Source: CAYMPH01 sp964392365 (lineage in GTDB: Bacteria > Spirochaetota > UBA4802 > UBA5550). From it: a DNA stretch of 64,000 nucleotides. Below, piece after piece: positions 15,551 to 22,644 of this stretch (positions within the stretch are counted from its first letter, which is position 1; every line of letters begins with the position of its first letter). The position numbers were made by a program, and so were the translations under genes. Under the pieces are notes generated by a model that made no database searches, was not told the DNA's origin, and saw only the letters and a list, made by a program, of their open reading frames with translations. Location of the stretch: NCBI GenBank assembly GCA_964392365.1, contig CAYMPH010000001.1, forward strand, positions 450,060 through 514,059. Direction: 5' to 3'.

Positions 15551-16536
15551 AAACTCTTATACTTCACAACAGCGTTGATGATACTGCCTCTCTCGATGAA
15601 AAAGATAATCTGGATCAGCTGAAATCAATATCTGAGGCTCTTGCAGCGCTTGGCCACGAGGTTATTCCGTTGTCTTTTTTACTGAATATTGAAGCTACTA
15701 TCAGCAATATTCAAAAAATAAATCCTGATATTATTTTTAATCTTGTGGAATCTGTTGACGGCAGCGGCAGGCTTATTTACTTCGGAACAGCGGTTCTTGA
15801 TTATTTAAAAATTCCATACACGGGTAATCCTACAGAAGCTATGTTTCAGACTTCAAATAAGCTGATAGCAAAGTATATCATGAGGCTTGAAGGAATACCG
15901 ACTCCTGATTGGATTACATCTGATGGTGAAAAATGTTCATCGTTTGAGAAGGGCAGCAGTTACATTATTAAGGCTGTATGGGAACATGCTTCAATCGGAA
16001 TGGACGATCACGCTGTGGTGTCGCCTGATAGCGCTGAAGAGCTTTATAAGATTATTATAGATAGAAGTACAGTTTTAGGCACGCCTTTTTTTGCTGAAAA
16101 ATATATAGACGGACGTGAGTTTAATTTATCAGTAATATCTTCTAAAAGCGGTCCTGTTGTTCAGCCGCCTGCTGAAATGACTTTTGTTGATTATCCTGAT
16201 GATAAAGTAAGAATAATAGGTTACAGCGCCAAATGGCACGAGGAATCTTTTGAGTATATAAATACTGAGCGTGTTTTTGATTTTCATGAAAATGATAAAA
16301 CCATGCTTGATGAATTAGATAAAATATCCCTGAAATGCTGGAGCTCGTTTGGGCTAAACGGCTACGCGAGAGTGGATATCAGGGTTGATGATGAAAACAG
16401 GCCGTATGTTCTTGAGATAAACACAAATCCCTGCATTAATGTTTTCAGCGGCTACAGCGTTGCCTGTGACAGGGCGGGCATTGATTACAATTCTATGATT
16501 AAAAGACTCATTGACTATCCTGTTAAACCGGTTTAA
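15547..16536 (+). CDS. ATP-grasp ligase 2 (D-Ala-D-Ala-ligase-like)
   Basis: This 329-aa paralogue of the preceding ligase shares the same fold but is well diverged: DIIFNLVESVDGSGRL, the central YIIKAVWEHASIGMD, EKYIDGREFNLSV and RVDIRVD...VLEINTNPCIN. The catalytic acidic and Asn residues of the Mg site (EINTNP) are intact. The ATG overlaps the upstream stop by 4 bases. Two non-identical ligases in tandem suggest two successive amide bonds, or one bond made by a heteromeric enzyme. A true D-Ala-D-Ala ligase role is unlikely. Confidence 0.8.
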   Translation: MKTLILHNSVDDTASLDEKDNLDQLKSISEALAALGHEVIPLSFLLNIEATISNIQKINPDIIFNLVESVDGSGRLIYFGTAVLDYLKIPYTGNPTEAMFQTSNKLIAKYIMRLEGIPTPDWITSDGEKCSSFEKGSSYIIKAVWEHASIGMDDHAVVSPDSAEELYKIIIDRSTVLGTPFFAEKYIDGREFNLSVISSKSGPVVQPPAEMTFVDYPDDKVRIIGYSAKWHEESFEYINTERVFDFHENDKTMLDELDKISLKCWSSFGLNGYARVDIRVDDENRPYVLEINTNPCINVFSGYSVACDRAGIDYNSMIKRLIDYPVKPV

Positions 16537-16541
16537 ATAAA

Positions 16542-17030
16542 ATGGATGAAATAATTTTTAGAACTGAAACAGTGGAGTCTGATGCTTCAACTGTCAGAGA
16601 GCTTGTAAAGGAAACAAAGTTTTTCAACAGCGAAGAGATTGATGTCGCAGAAGAACTCATTCTGGACAGGCTGGAAAGGGGAGACTCAAGCGGATATAAT
16701 TTTGTTTTTGGGGAAATCTCCGGCAGAGTAATTGCGTATTGCTGTTATGGGCCGATTCTTGGAACGCAGTCAAGCTTTGACCTTTTCTGGATTGCGGTTC
16801 ATCCTGATTTTATGGGAAAAGGCATTGGTAAAAAGATTCTTTTTAAAAGCGAAGATTTGATGAAAGAAATGGGCTGTGTAAGGGTCTATGCTGAAACATC
16901 CACACAGGAACTTTATATTCCAACAAGAATTTTTTATGAAGCAACAGGGTATACCAAAGAAGCAGTTATTGAAGATTTTTATGCTGAAGGCGACAGCAAG
17001 GCTATTTATGTAAAAAAACTTCAGGGATAG
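16542..17030 (+). CDS. GNAT-family N-acetyltransferase
   Basis: The 162-aa protein shows GNAT motif A (LFWIAVHPDFMGKGIGKKIL; acetyl-CoA contact GKGIGKK at about residues 97-103) and motif B (IFYEATGYTKEAVIEDFY). It starts 5 bases after the second ligase. In methanogens and some bacteria a lysine aminomutase (AblA) works with an acetyltransferase (AblB) to form N-epsilon-acetyl-beta-lysine, an osmolyte. A similar step is plausible here, on beta-lysine or on a ligated product, but the protein is not obviously AblB. Confidence 0.75.
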   Translation: MDEIIFRTETVESDASTVRELVKETKFFNSEEIDVAEELILDRLERGDSSGYNFVFGEISGRVIAYCCYGPILGTQSSFDLFWIAVHPDFMGKGIGKKILFKSEDLMKEMGCVRVYAETSTQELYIPTRIFYEATGYTKEAVIEDFYAEGDSKAIYVKKLQG

Positions 17031-17190
17031 ATTTTTTACTTTCCATATTTTGATTTTCCCCGTATTTTGTAATCCAAATCGGAACTTCTCCCGGTACTTC
17101 GGTATAAATCGATGCTGTTTTTATTAAGAAGAATGAATCTGATTAGAAAGAATTATTATATTAGTTAAAGATTTAATTAGAGCATTTGAT

Positions 17191-17288
17191 GTCATTCACC
17201 CGAGGGTGCAAGACCCGCGAAGGAGATGGCCTGCACCCTCGGGTGAATCCATTTCTGTAATCTGGATTCCCGTTTTCACGGGGATGAC
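17191..17288. repeat. MITE-like palindromic element
   Basis: A perfect 17-bp inverted repeat (ATTCACCCGAGGGTGCA at 17194..17210, its complement at 17232..17248) encloses a 21-base loop. It is followed by CTGGATTCCCGTTTTCACGG and GGATGAC. The outer ends GTCATTC and GGGATGAC are inverted, as in the widespread GTCATTCCCG family of small non-coding elements. It fills the 328-base gap between the aminomutase cluster and the next gene; nothing coding is seen there. Confidence 0.65.
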
Positions 17289-17358
17289 AAAAAAATAAAT
17301 ATTTTTAATTTATAAAGCACTAATCTATTCGTGAATTGCTAAAATAAGGAGAATATAA

Positions 17359-17769
17359 ATGAACGTAATATATTTAATCGGTTTAGTTGCTGTACTTTCA
17401 TCAATAGTAGCTGCAAGGATGATTTCTGAATCAGCTTTGAGAAAACTTTCCCGGGAGGAAGTTCTGAATCTTGAAGGAGCCTTTATAGGGTATAAAAAAT
17501 ATTCTCTATTTCTCCTTGTTCCTCTTGCATTTGTTGTCTGGGTTCTTTATTCCGGAAATTATGATTTTTATCTTTTTTCTGTTGTAATATTTTTTATTTT
17601 TCTTGGAATTTATTTTATCTTTGCTTACTTTGTCGCCCGTAAAAAGATAGAATCTCTTGGTATTGACAGAAATTATCTTAAAAAACTTTTCTTATCTTTT
17701 TCAATACGGTTTTTTGGCATTGCTGTTTTCTGCGGGATAATTATTTATTCAAATTTATCAGGTAAATAA
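17359..17769 (+). CDS. Small four-helix membrane protein, unknown
   Basis: The 136-aa product is almost entirely hydrophobic, with four predicted membrane helices at about 3-20, 50-66, 70-92 and 112-132. Charged loops carry SESALRKLSREEV and ARKKIESLGIDRNYLKK. I recognise no family. AAGGAG lies 7 bases before the ATG. It is 20 bases upstream of the next gene, so the two may be co-transcribed. Confidence 0.6.
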   Translation: MNVIYLIGLVAVLSSIVAARMISESALRKLSREEVLNLEGAFIGYKKYSLFLLVPLAFVVWVLYSGNYDFYLFSVVIFFIFLGIYFIFAYFVARKKIESLGIDRNYLKKLFLSFSIRFFGIAVFCGIIIYSNLSGK

Positions 17770-17789
17770 TATAATAACAGTTTAGGATC

Positions 17790-18326
17790 ATGAAAAAATA
17801 TTATGTTTTATTCATCATTATATCTGAAGTATTTTTATTTAATGGATCATCCCCTGCGGAAGGAGTGGAATATCTCAATGAACAGGTTCTTGCATTCGCA
17901 CATGAAAAAATGGGAAAAAAAATAGGACGCGGAGAATGCTGGGATCTGGCAGCTCAGCCTCTGAAAGCTCTTGACGCGACATGGAATAATAAATTCGTTT
18001 TCGGTAAAAAAGTCGCAGCAGGTGATTCAAAAGGATTAAAACTGGAACCCGGGATGTCTCTGATACCGGGAGATATTATACATTTTTTAAAAGTTAAATC
18101 ATCCTGGACTAAATCTTATCCGGATGGAAGAAAAGCCTGGGGTTCAGAAACAATCGGCATGCCGGATCATGTGGCTATTTTGAAAAAGTTTGACGGGAAA
18201 ACAACACTGACGCTTCTGCACCAGAATGTAAGCGGAAAGAGATATATGGTGGAAACGACTACAGATATAGCAAATATCAAGTCCGGATCTTTTATCATTT
18301 ACAGGCCATTCCGGGAAAAGAAATAA
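17790..18326 (+). CDS. Exported CHAP/NlpC-like cysteine hydrolase
   Basis: The 178-aa product has a signal peptide (first about 23 residues) and then a papain-like core. GRGECWDLA holds the likely catalytic cysteine, PGDIIHF is the strand before the active site, MPDHVAIL holds the likely histidine and LLHQN the third polar residue. This order is that of CHAP/NlpC-P60 peptidoglycan amidases or endopeptidases. A role in cell-wall turnover in the periplasm is inferred. The family is diverged, so the substrate is uncertain. Confidence 0.62.
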   Translation: MKKYYVLFIIISEVFLFNGSSPAEGVEYLNEQVLAFAHEKMGKKIGRGECWDLAAQPLKALDATWNNKFVFGKKVAAGDSKGLKLEPGMSLIPGDIIHFLKVKSSWTKSYPDGRKAWGSETIGMPDHVAILKKFDGKTTLTLLHQNVSGKRYMVETTTDIANIKSGSFIIYRPFREKK

Positions 18327-18425
18327 CCCCCTCTGCCCTGCGGGCATCTCCCCCTTTGCAAGAGGGAGATTTTCTATAAGAAAAAATAGTTTAGTTTCCC
18401 CCTAATTCAAGGGGGAGGAAGGTGG
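18327..18425. repeat. C/G-run inverted repeats between convergent genes
   Basis: Two hairpins lie here: TCTCCCCCTTT/AAGAGGGAGA near 18347..18371, and TTTCCCCCT/AGGGGGAGGAA near 18397..18420. They match the style of dispersed CCCCCT-type small elements and may also end transcription from both flanking genes. Confidence 0.5.
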
Positions 18426-18430
18426 TAGGA

Positions 18431-19468
18431 CTAATTTTTAATTCTTGGTATAAGAATAATATCAACCCTTCTATTTAAAGCTCTGTTTTCCGGTGTATTA
18501 TTCTGAACAATCGGATTGAATTCGCCATAACCTGCTGCAGCAAATCTTGATTTATCTACTTTATGACTGCCTATAATATATCTTAATACAGACAAAGCTC
18601 TTTGTGTTGATAACTGCCAGTTGTCCGGAAACAGATATGTTTTAATAGGAATATTATCTGTGTGGCCTTCTATCATTATTCTGTTTTCAGGATAATCTGA
18701 AATTATCTTGGCGATTTTATCAAATGCAGGAAGAATTTCTTTTTTAAGTTCAGCGGAACCGGAATCAAAAGAAATTTTATCGTCGATATTAATTACAAGC
18801 CTGTCATGAAATTTTTTCAGGCGTATCTGTCCGTCTTTGATCTCATTTGAAAGCTGCTTTTCAAGCTCATTCGCCTGCTCTGACATTCTCTCCAGCTCTT
18901 TTTTTTGCGATTTAGTAAGTTCCTTTAATGATGAGAGTTCATCTGTAAGAGTGTTTATTCTGTTCTGCAGCTCGATAATTTTTGAATCATAATTTTTTTT
19001 CAGATCAGAAAGTTCAGCCAGGTGGCGTTCTTTTTGATCTGAAAGTTCTTTCCTCAGCTTTTTGAGCTGTTCATCGTATGCAGCTATATTTTTTTTATTT
19101 TCTTCAATTAAATCTTTTTCTCTATCGCCGCTTTTCTGCTGTAATATTGAAATTGTTTTTTCAAGTTCAGCTGTTCTTTTTTTGCAGGCCTCGTTGTCGG
19201 ACGCATTCTGCTTTTCAAGACCTGCTATAGTTTCGTTGAGCTTTGAAATGCGGCTCTCAAGATCTTTTATTTTTATTTCATAATTTGACTCGCTGTTTCT
19301 CATCTGTCTTTTCAAGCTTCCGATTTCAAGCTCAACAGCAGTTTTTTCATTGTAAAGATTGTTATATTCTTTTGCAGAATATAATTGAGCGCTGAGATAG
19401 CTGTTATAGGAAAAAGAAAATATTAAAGCAGCAGCTAAGATTGAATATTTCAAATATTTTTTATACAT
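18431..19468 (-). CDS. OmpA-family protein with long coiled coil
   Basis: The 345-aa protein has a signal peptide (cleavage likely after SYLSA, residue about 27), a coiled coil of nearly 200 residues, and a C-terminal OmpA/MotB peptidoglycan-binding domain (about 225-345). The latter has SFDSGSAELKKEILP, IMIEGHTDNIPI and LSTQRALSVLRYI, then NRALNRRVDIILIP, where GHTDN and NRRVD are diagnostic. It probably tethers the outer membrane or a periplasmic structure to peptidoglycan. The coiled coil could span the periplasm. The gene lies downstream of a coiled-coil lipoprotein gene on the same strand. Confidence 0.85.
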   Translation of the reverse strand: MYKKYLKYSILAAALIFSFSYNSYLSAQLYSAKEYNNLYNEKTAVELEIGSLKRQMRNSESNYEIKIKDLESRISKLNETIAGLEKQNASDNEACKKRTAELEKTISILQQKSGDREKDLIEENKKNIAAYDEQLKKLRKELSDQKERHLAELSDLKKNYDSKIIELQNRINTLTDELSSLKELTKSQKKELERMSEQANELEKQLSNEIKDGQIRLKKFHDRLVINIDDKISFDSGSAELKKEILPAFDKIAKIISDYPENRIMIEGHTDNIPIKTYLFPDNWQLSTQRALSVLRYIIGSHKVDKSRFAAAGYGEFNPIVQNNTPENRALNRRVDIILIPRIKN

Positions 19469-19501
19469 AGTAATTTCCCCTTTAATTGAAACATATTTTT
19501 G

Positions 19502-19613
19502 AACTTAAAATCCCCCCAATCCCCCGGAGGCGGGATTAAGTTAAATAAAACAACTGCTTGAACTCTTAAAAATATCCAAGTCCCCCTTTGGGTTATTTAG
19601 GGGGTTTTAAGTT
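19502..19613. repeat. Small element with AACTTAAAA terminal inverted repeats
   Basis: AACTTAAAA (19502..19510) and TTTTAAGTT (19605..19613) are inverted, each followed inward by a C- or G-run. This 112-base element has no coding content and lies between two genes of the same strand, so it is a likely MITE-like insertion in an operon. Confidence 0.55.
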
Positions 19614-19628
19614 ATGCTGATTATTTTT

Positions 19629-20342
19629 TTATTTAACTACAAATTCAGGATTAATAGTAAATCCTTCATCCTTGATTTTTTTTTCAGCTTTGTTTAATTC
19701 GATCAGATAATTTTCATTTGCTGCCTTTTTATCAGCCAGAGATTTTTTTCTTTCGTCTAACTGTTTGAGATAATCTGCTACAACAACAGGATTTTTATTC
19801 TCGACTTTCGGTTTTTTCGGATCTGCTTCTGCTGCAGGGTCCGGCTGGGCGGTTTTTGAATCTATATAGGCTGCAGCTATTTTTGCTTTTTCATAACTGA
19901 GTTCTGCAATTTTTGCAGATAATTCAGCATAGTTAAGATCAAGCGATGACTGGTGGTAACTCTTCATGTTAGACACATAATCATTCATTAGAAGATTTAA
20001 TTTAATATCGAGCTCAATCTTCTTTATATCGTTTGAAGTTTGAGACATTTTTGGTGCATTATTGGTAAGAATATATAGTTCCTGAGTTTCAGTGTAATAA
20101 TTAAGTTTGCTTTTTTGAAACGGATATTCGCTATCATTTACTTTTTTAAGCTGTTTTGAAATATTTATTTTTTTCTCTATACCAGCTTTCTGTTTGTTGA
20201 TTTCAACTATCTGGTCTTCAAGTTTAAATAAAACCTCTTCCTGCTCTTTTGTTTTACCTGCAAGAAATTCATCCTTTACCTGCGGAAGCATTGTTACGCA
20301 ACCGGTAAATAAAATGGTAATTATTAAAAATAGAAATCTCAT
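19629..20342 (-). CDS. Coiled-coil lipoprotein, unknown
   Basis: The 237-aa product has a lipoprotein signal ending in LFTGC (Cys15) and is then mostly helical and Lys/Glu-rich, with coiled-coil segments around 25-65, 90-150 and 185-225 and a Pro-rich linker near 165-180. No enzyme motif is present. It lies upstream of the OmpA-like gene and both encode extended coiled coils, so a shared envelope-spanning structure is plausible. I do not recognise the family. Confidence 0.65.
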   Translation of the reverse strand: MRFLFLIITILFTGCVTMLPQVKDEFLAGKTKEQEEVLFKLEDQIVEINKQKAGIEKKINISKQLKKVNDSEYPFQKSKLNYYTETQELYILTNNAPKMSQTSNDIKKIELDIKLNLLMNDYVSNMKSYHQSSLDLNYAELSAKIAELSYEKAKIAAAYIDSKTAQPDPAAEADPKKPKVENKNPVVVADYLKQLDERKKSLADKKAANENYLIELNKAEKKIKDEGFTINPEFVVK

Positions 20343-20581
20343 TTGACACCTTCCAGTATATTATTTTAAAAACTTTAATTGATTTTTTATTTGAATTAGA
20401 GAGTTGAACATGATTCTAAGGACAATATAGTTCTTTTATAGAATATATTCAAGAAATTAATAAGATAATATAAAAAATATAAAAAGAATTTTTTAAAAAA
20501 ATGTAACTATTTTCAATTAAAGTTATATTATATTATGTAAAGATTATATTTTTTGAAATTTAAAAAGTTGAGAGGAATAAA

Positions 20582-20875
20582 ATGAGTAATATAATAAAAG
20601 ATCTTGCTGTGCTGCTTTTTTCAGCTGGAGATGAAATTGAAAAAAAAGCTGATGAATTTAAAAAAGACCGTCAGGAAAGATACGGTAAATTTGAAGAGGA
20701 AATGAAAAAAAGAAAAGAGGAATTCAAATCAAAATTTGACGAGGAATTTGGAAAGGCTAAGGAAAATATCACGGAGTTTGTTGACAAACACGGTCTTGCT
20801 ACAAAAAAAGAAATTGATGAATTAAAGAAAAAGATTGAAGAGCTTACTTCAAAGCTCGACAGCCAGAATAAATAA
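20582..20875 (+). CDS. Phasin-like coiled-coil protein
   Basis: The 97-aa protein has a short hydrophobic start (IIKDLAVLLFSAGDEIEKKADEF) and a charged helical remainder ending in a leucine-heptad segment (KKEIDELKKKIEELTSKLD). This is the pattern of small PhaF/phasin-superfamily proteins, which are often found beside ABC1 kinases, as here (17 bases downstream). GAGAGG precedes the ATG. A function in granules is not implied; no PHA genes are present. Confidence 0.6.
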   Translation: MSNIIKDLAVLLFSAGDEIEKKADEFKKDRQERYGKFEEEMKKRKEEFKSKFDEEFGKAKENITEFVDKHGLATKKEIDELKKKIEELTSKLDSQNK

Positions 20876-20892
20876 TTCTCCGCAATATTTAA

Positions 20893-22545
20893 GTGAAAAT
20901 TAAACGGAGATTTTTCAGAGTAGCAAAGTTTTTTATTCTTATGGCTCTGGATTTTAGAAAAGAATACAGCCTTATTAGAAAGAAAGGCTATAAGACTGCT
21001 GAGATTTTAATGAAACGTCGCCATGAAAAAAGGGCGCGCCAGCTTTATAGTATTGCTATAACTTACGGCGGCGTACTTATTAAAATGTGCCAGTATTTCA
21101 GTTCGCGCAGGGATATATTTCCTGATCCTTATATCACAATACTTTCCCCATTGCAGGATGATGTTCCCCCTGTACCGTTTAAAAAAATTGATGAACAGAT
21201 TAAATTGGAATTAGGTGATTACACCAGGTTTTTTACAAGTATTGATGAACAGTGCGTTTCATCAGCTTCTCTCGGGCAGGTGCACAAAGCAGTGCTTTAC
21301 AATGGCGATACTGTTGCTGTAAAGGTACTTAAGCCGGAAATTGAAAAAATAATCGATCTCGATTTTTCAATCATCTATCATATATTCAAGATTATGTCCT
21401 CTTTGAGATTTTTTAAAGATATGGGTGGAGATTTTCTCCGGATTCTTGATGAATTCATCACAATCACTGGAGATGAGCTTAATTTTACAAGGGAAGGTGT
21501 AATAGCCGATAGATTCAGAAATTATTTCAGTTCTTATGAATATATAAAAATTCCTCGGATATATTTTGAATATTCCACTCAGAGAATTCTCGTTATGGAA
21601 TATATTGATGGAAGTAAGATTACAGATAGATCAACCTGGGAATTAAGAAATAATAATCCGGATATTATTGCTGAAAGAATACTTGAGCTTTATGTTAAAC
21701 AGTTTCTTTCATTCGGCACAGTTCATTATGATCCTCATCCTGGAAATATTCTTGTTCTCGAAAACAGCTGCATTGCACTGCTCGATTTCGGCATGTCCGG
21801 TGAAATATCTGACGCAATGATAAAGGGATTAAAGGACGCAGTAGATGCTGTAATTGCGAAAAATCCCGGGAAAATTATTGCAGCTCTTGATTCGCTCGGA
21901 TTTATAAAAAAAGGCGTGAACCGGAATATACTTCTCCCTATAGTAAAATTTTTTATGGACGATGTGATAGGCAAGGCAAGCCTCGGAAGGGAGTCATTCC
22001 AGGAAATTGATGTTTCTGCAATTCAGGATGATATTATAGAAATAATAAGATCTGAACCTTTCTCAGTTCCAGTTGATTGGGCTTTTATCGGAAAAACAGT
22101 AAGCACGCTAATGGGGATCATATCAACTCTTAATCCTGATTTTCCTGTTGTCGAAACTTTAAAACCATATGCAAATGAAATAGTTCAGAAAAATCTCCGA
22201 AGCACTGCAGCAGCTTTGATTGAATCTCTTAAGAAAAATTTATCAGCTTTATATGAGCTGCCTGTTAAAGCAGGGAATTTTATCGATGGCATTGAATCCG
22301 GAAAAGTGAAAATAAAAATTGAACTGTCTGAATTTGAGGAAAACATTACTTCTATGAAATCTTTTTTTATAAAACTTGCTTTCTTTATTACGGGAGTTTT
22401 AATTTTAACCGGTGGATATCTGCTTTATTCAACCGGCAGGCAGGATTCATCATTTGCACTTTTTGTCCCGGGATCAGTTTTTATATTGATATCCCTTTTT
22501 TACAGGAAAAAATCAATTAAAGAAAAAATAAAAAGTCAATTCTGA
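20893..22545 (+). CDS. ABC1/UbiB-family atypical kinase
   Basis: The 550-aa protein starts at a GTG. It has the ABC1 features in order: the family KxGQ helix as KMCQ (64-67), the nucleotide loop SSASLGQVH (123-131), VAVKV with Lys144, the catalytic DPHPGN near 279-284, and DFG near 297. Two C-terminal membrane helices (around 490-530) are as in UbiB. The family supports isoprenoid lipid or quinone metabolism by ATP-dependent action on lipids. The KxGQ glycine is replaced by cysteine, an unusual change in a near-invariant inhibitory motif. It is paired with the phasin-like gene upstream. Confidence 0.85.
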   Translation: MKIKRRFFRVAKFFILMALDFRKEYSLIRKKGYKTAEILMKRRHEKRARQLYSIAITYGGVLIKMCQYFSSRRDIFPDPYITILSPLQDDVPPVPFKKIDEQIKLELGDYTRFFTSIDEQCVSSASLGQVHKAVLYNGDTVAVKVLKPEIEKIIDLDFSIIYHIFKIMSSLRFFKDMGGDFLRILDEFITITGDELNFTREGVIADRFRNYFSSYEYIKIPRIYFEYSTQRILVMEYIDGSKITDRSTWELRNNNPDIIAERILELYVKQFLSFGTVHYDPHPGNILVLENSCIALLDFGMSGEISDAMIKGLKDAVDAVIAKNPGKIIAALDSLGFIKKGVNRNILLPIVKFFMDDVIGKASLGRESFQEIDVSAIQDDIIEIIRSEPFSVPVDWAFIGKTVSTLMGIISTLNPDFPVVETLKPYANEIVQKNLRSTAAALIESLKKNLSALYELPVKAGNFIDGIESGKVKIKIELSEFEENITSMKSFFIKLAFFITGVLILTGGYLLYSTGRQDSSFALFVPGSVFILISLFYRKKSIKEKIKSQF

Positions 22546-22644
22546 ACCTCATTTTTTACTTTCCTTTTTTTCATCATTATATTTTAATTCTTCCTGCAGC
22601 CTGTTATGTCCCAGGTTTCATTTAAAATAAACCGGAGGCTTTCT

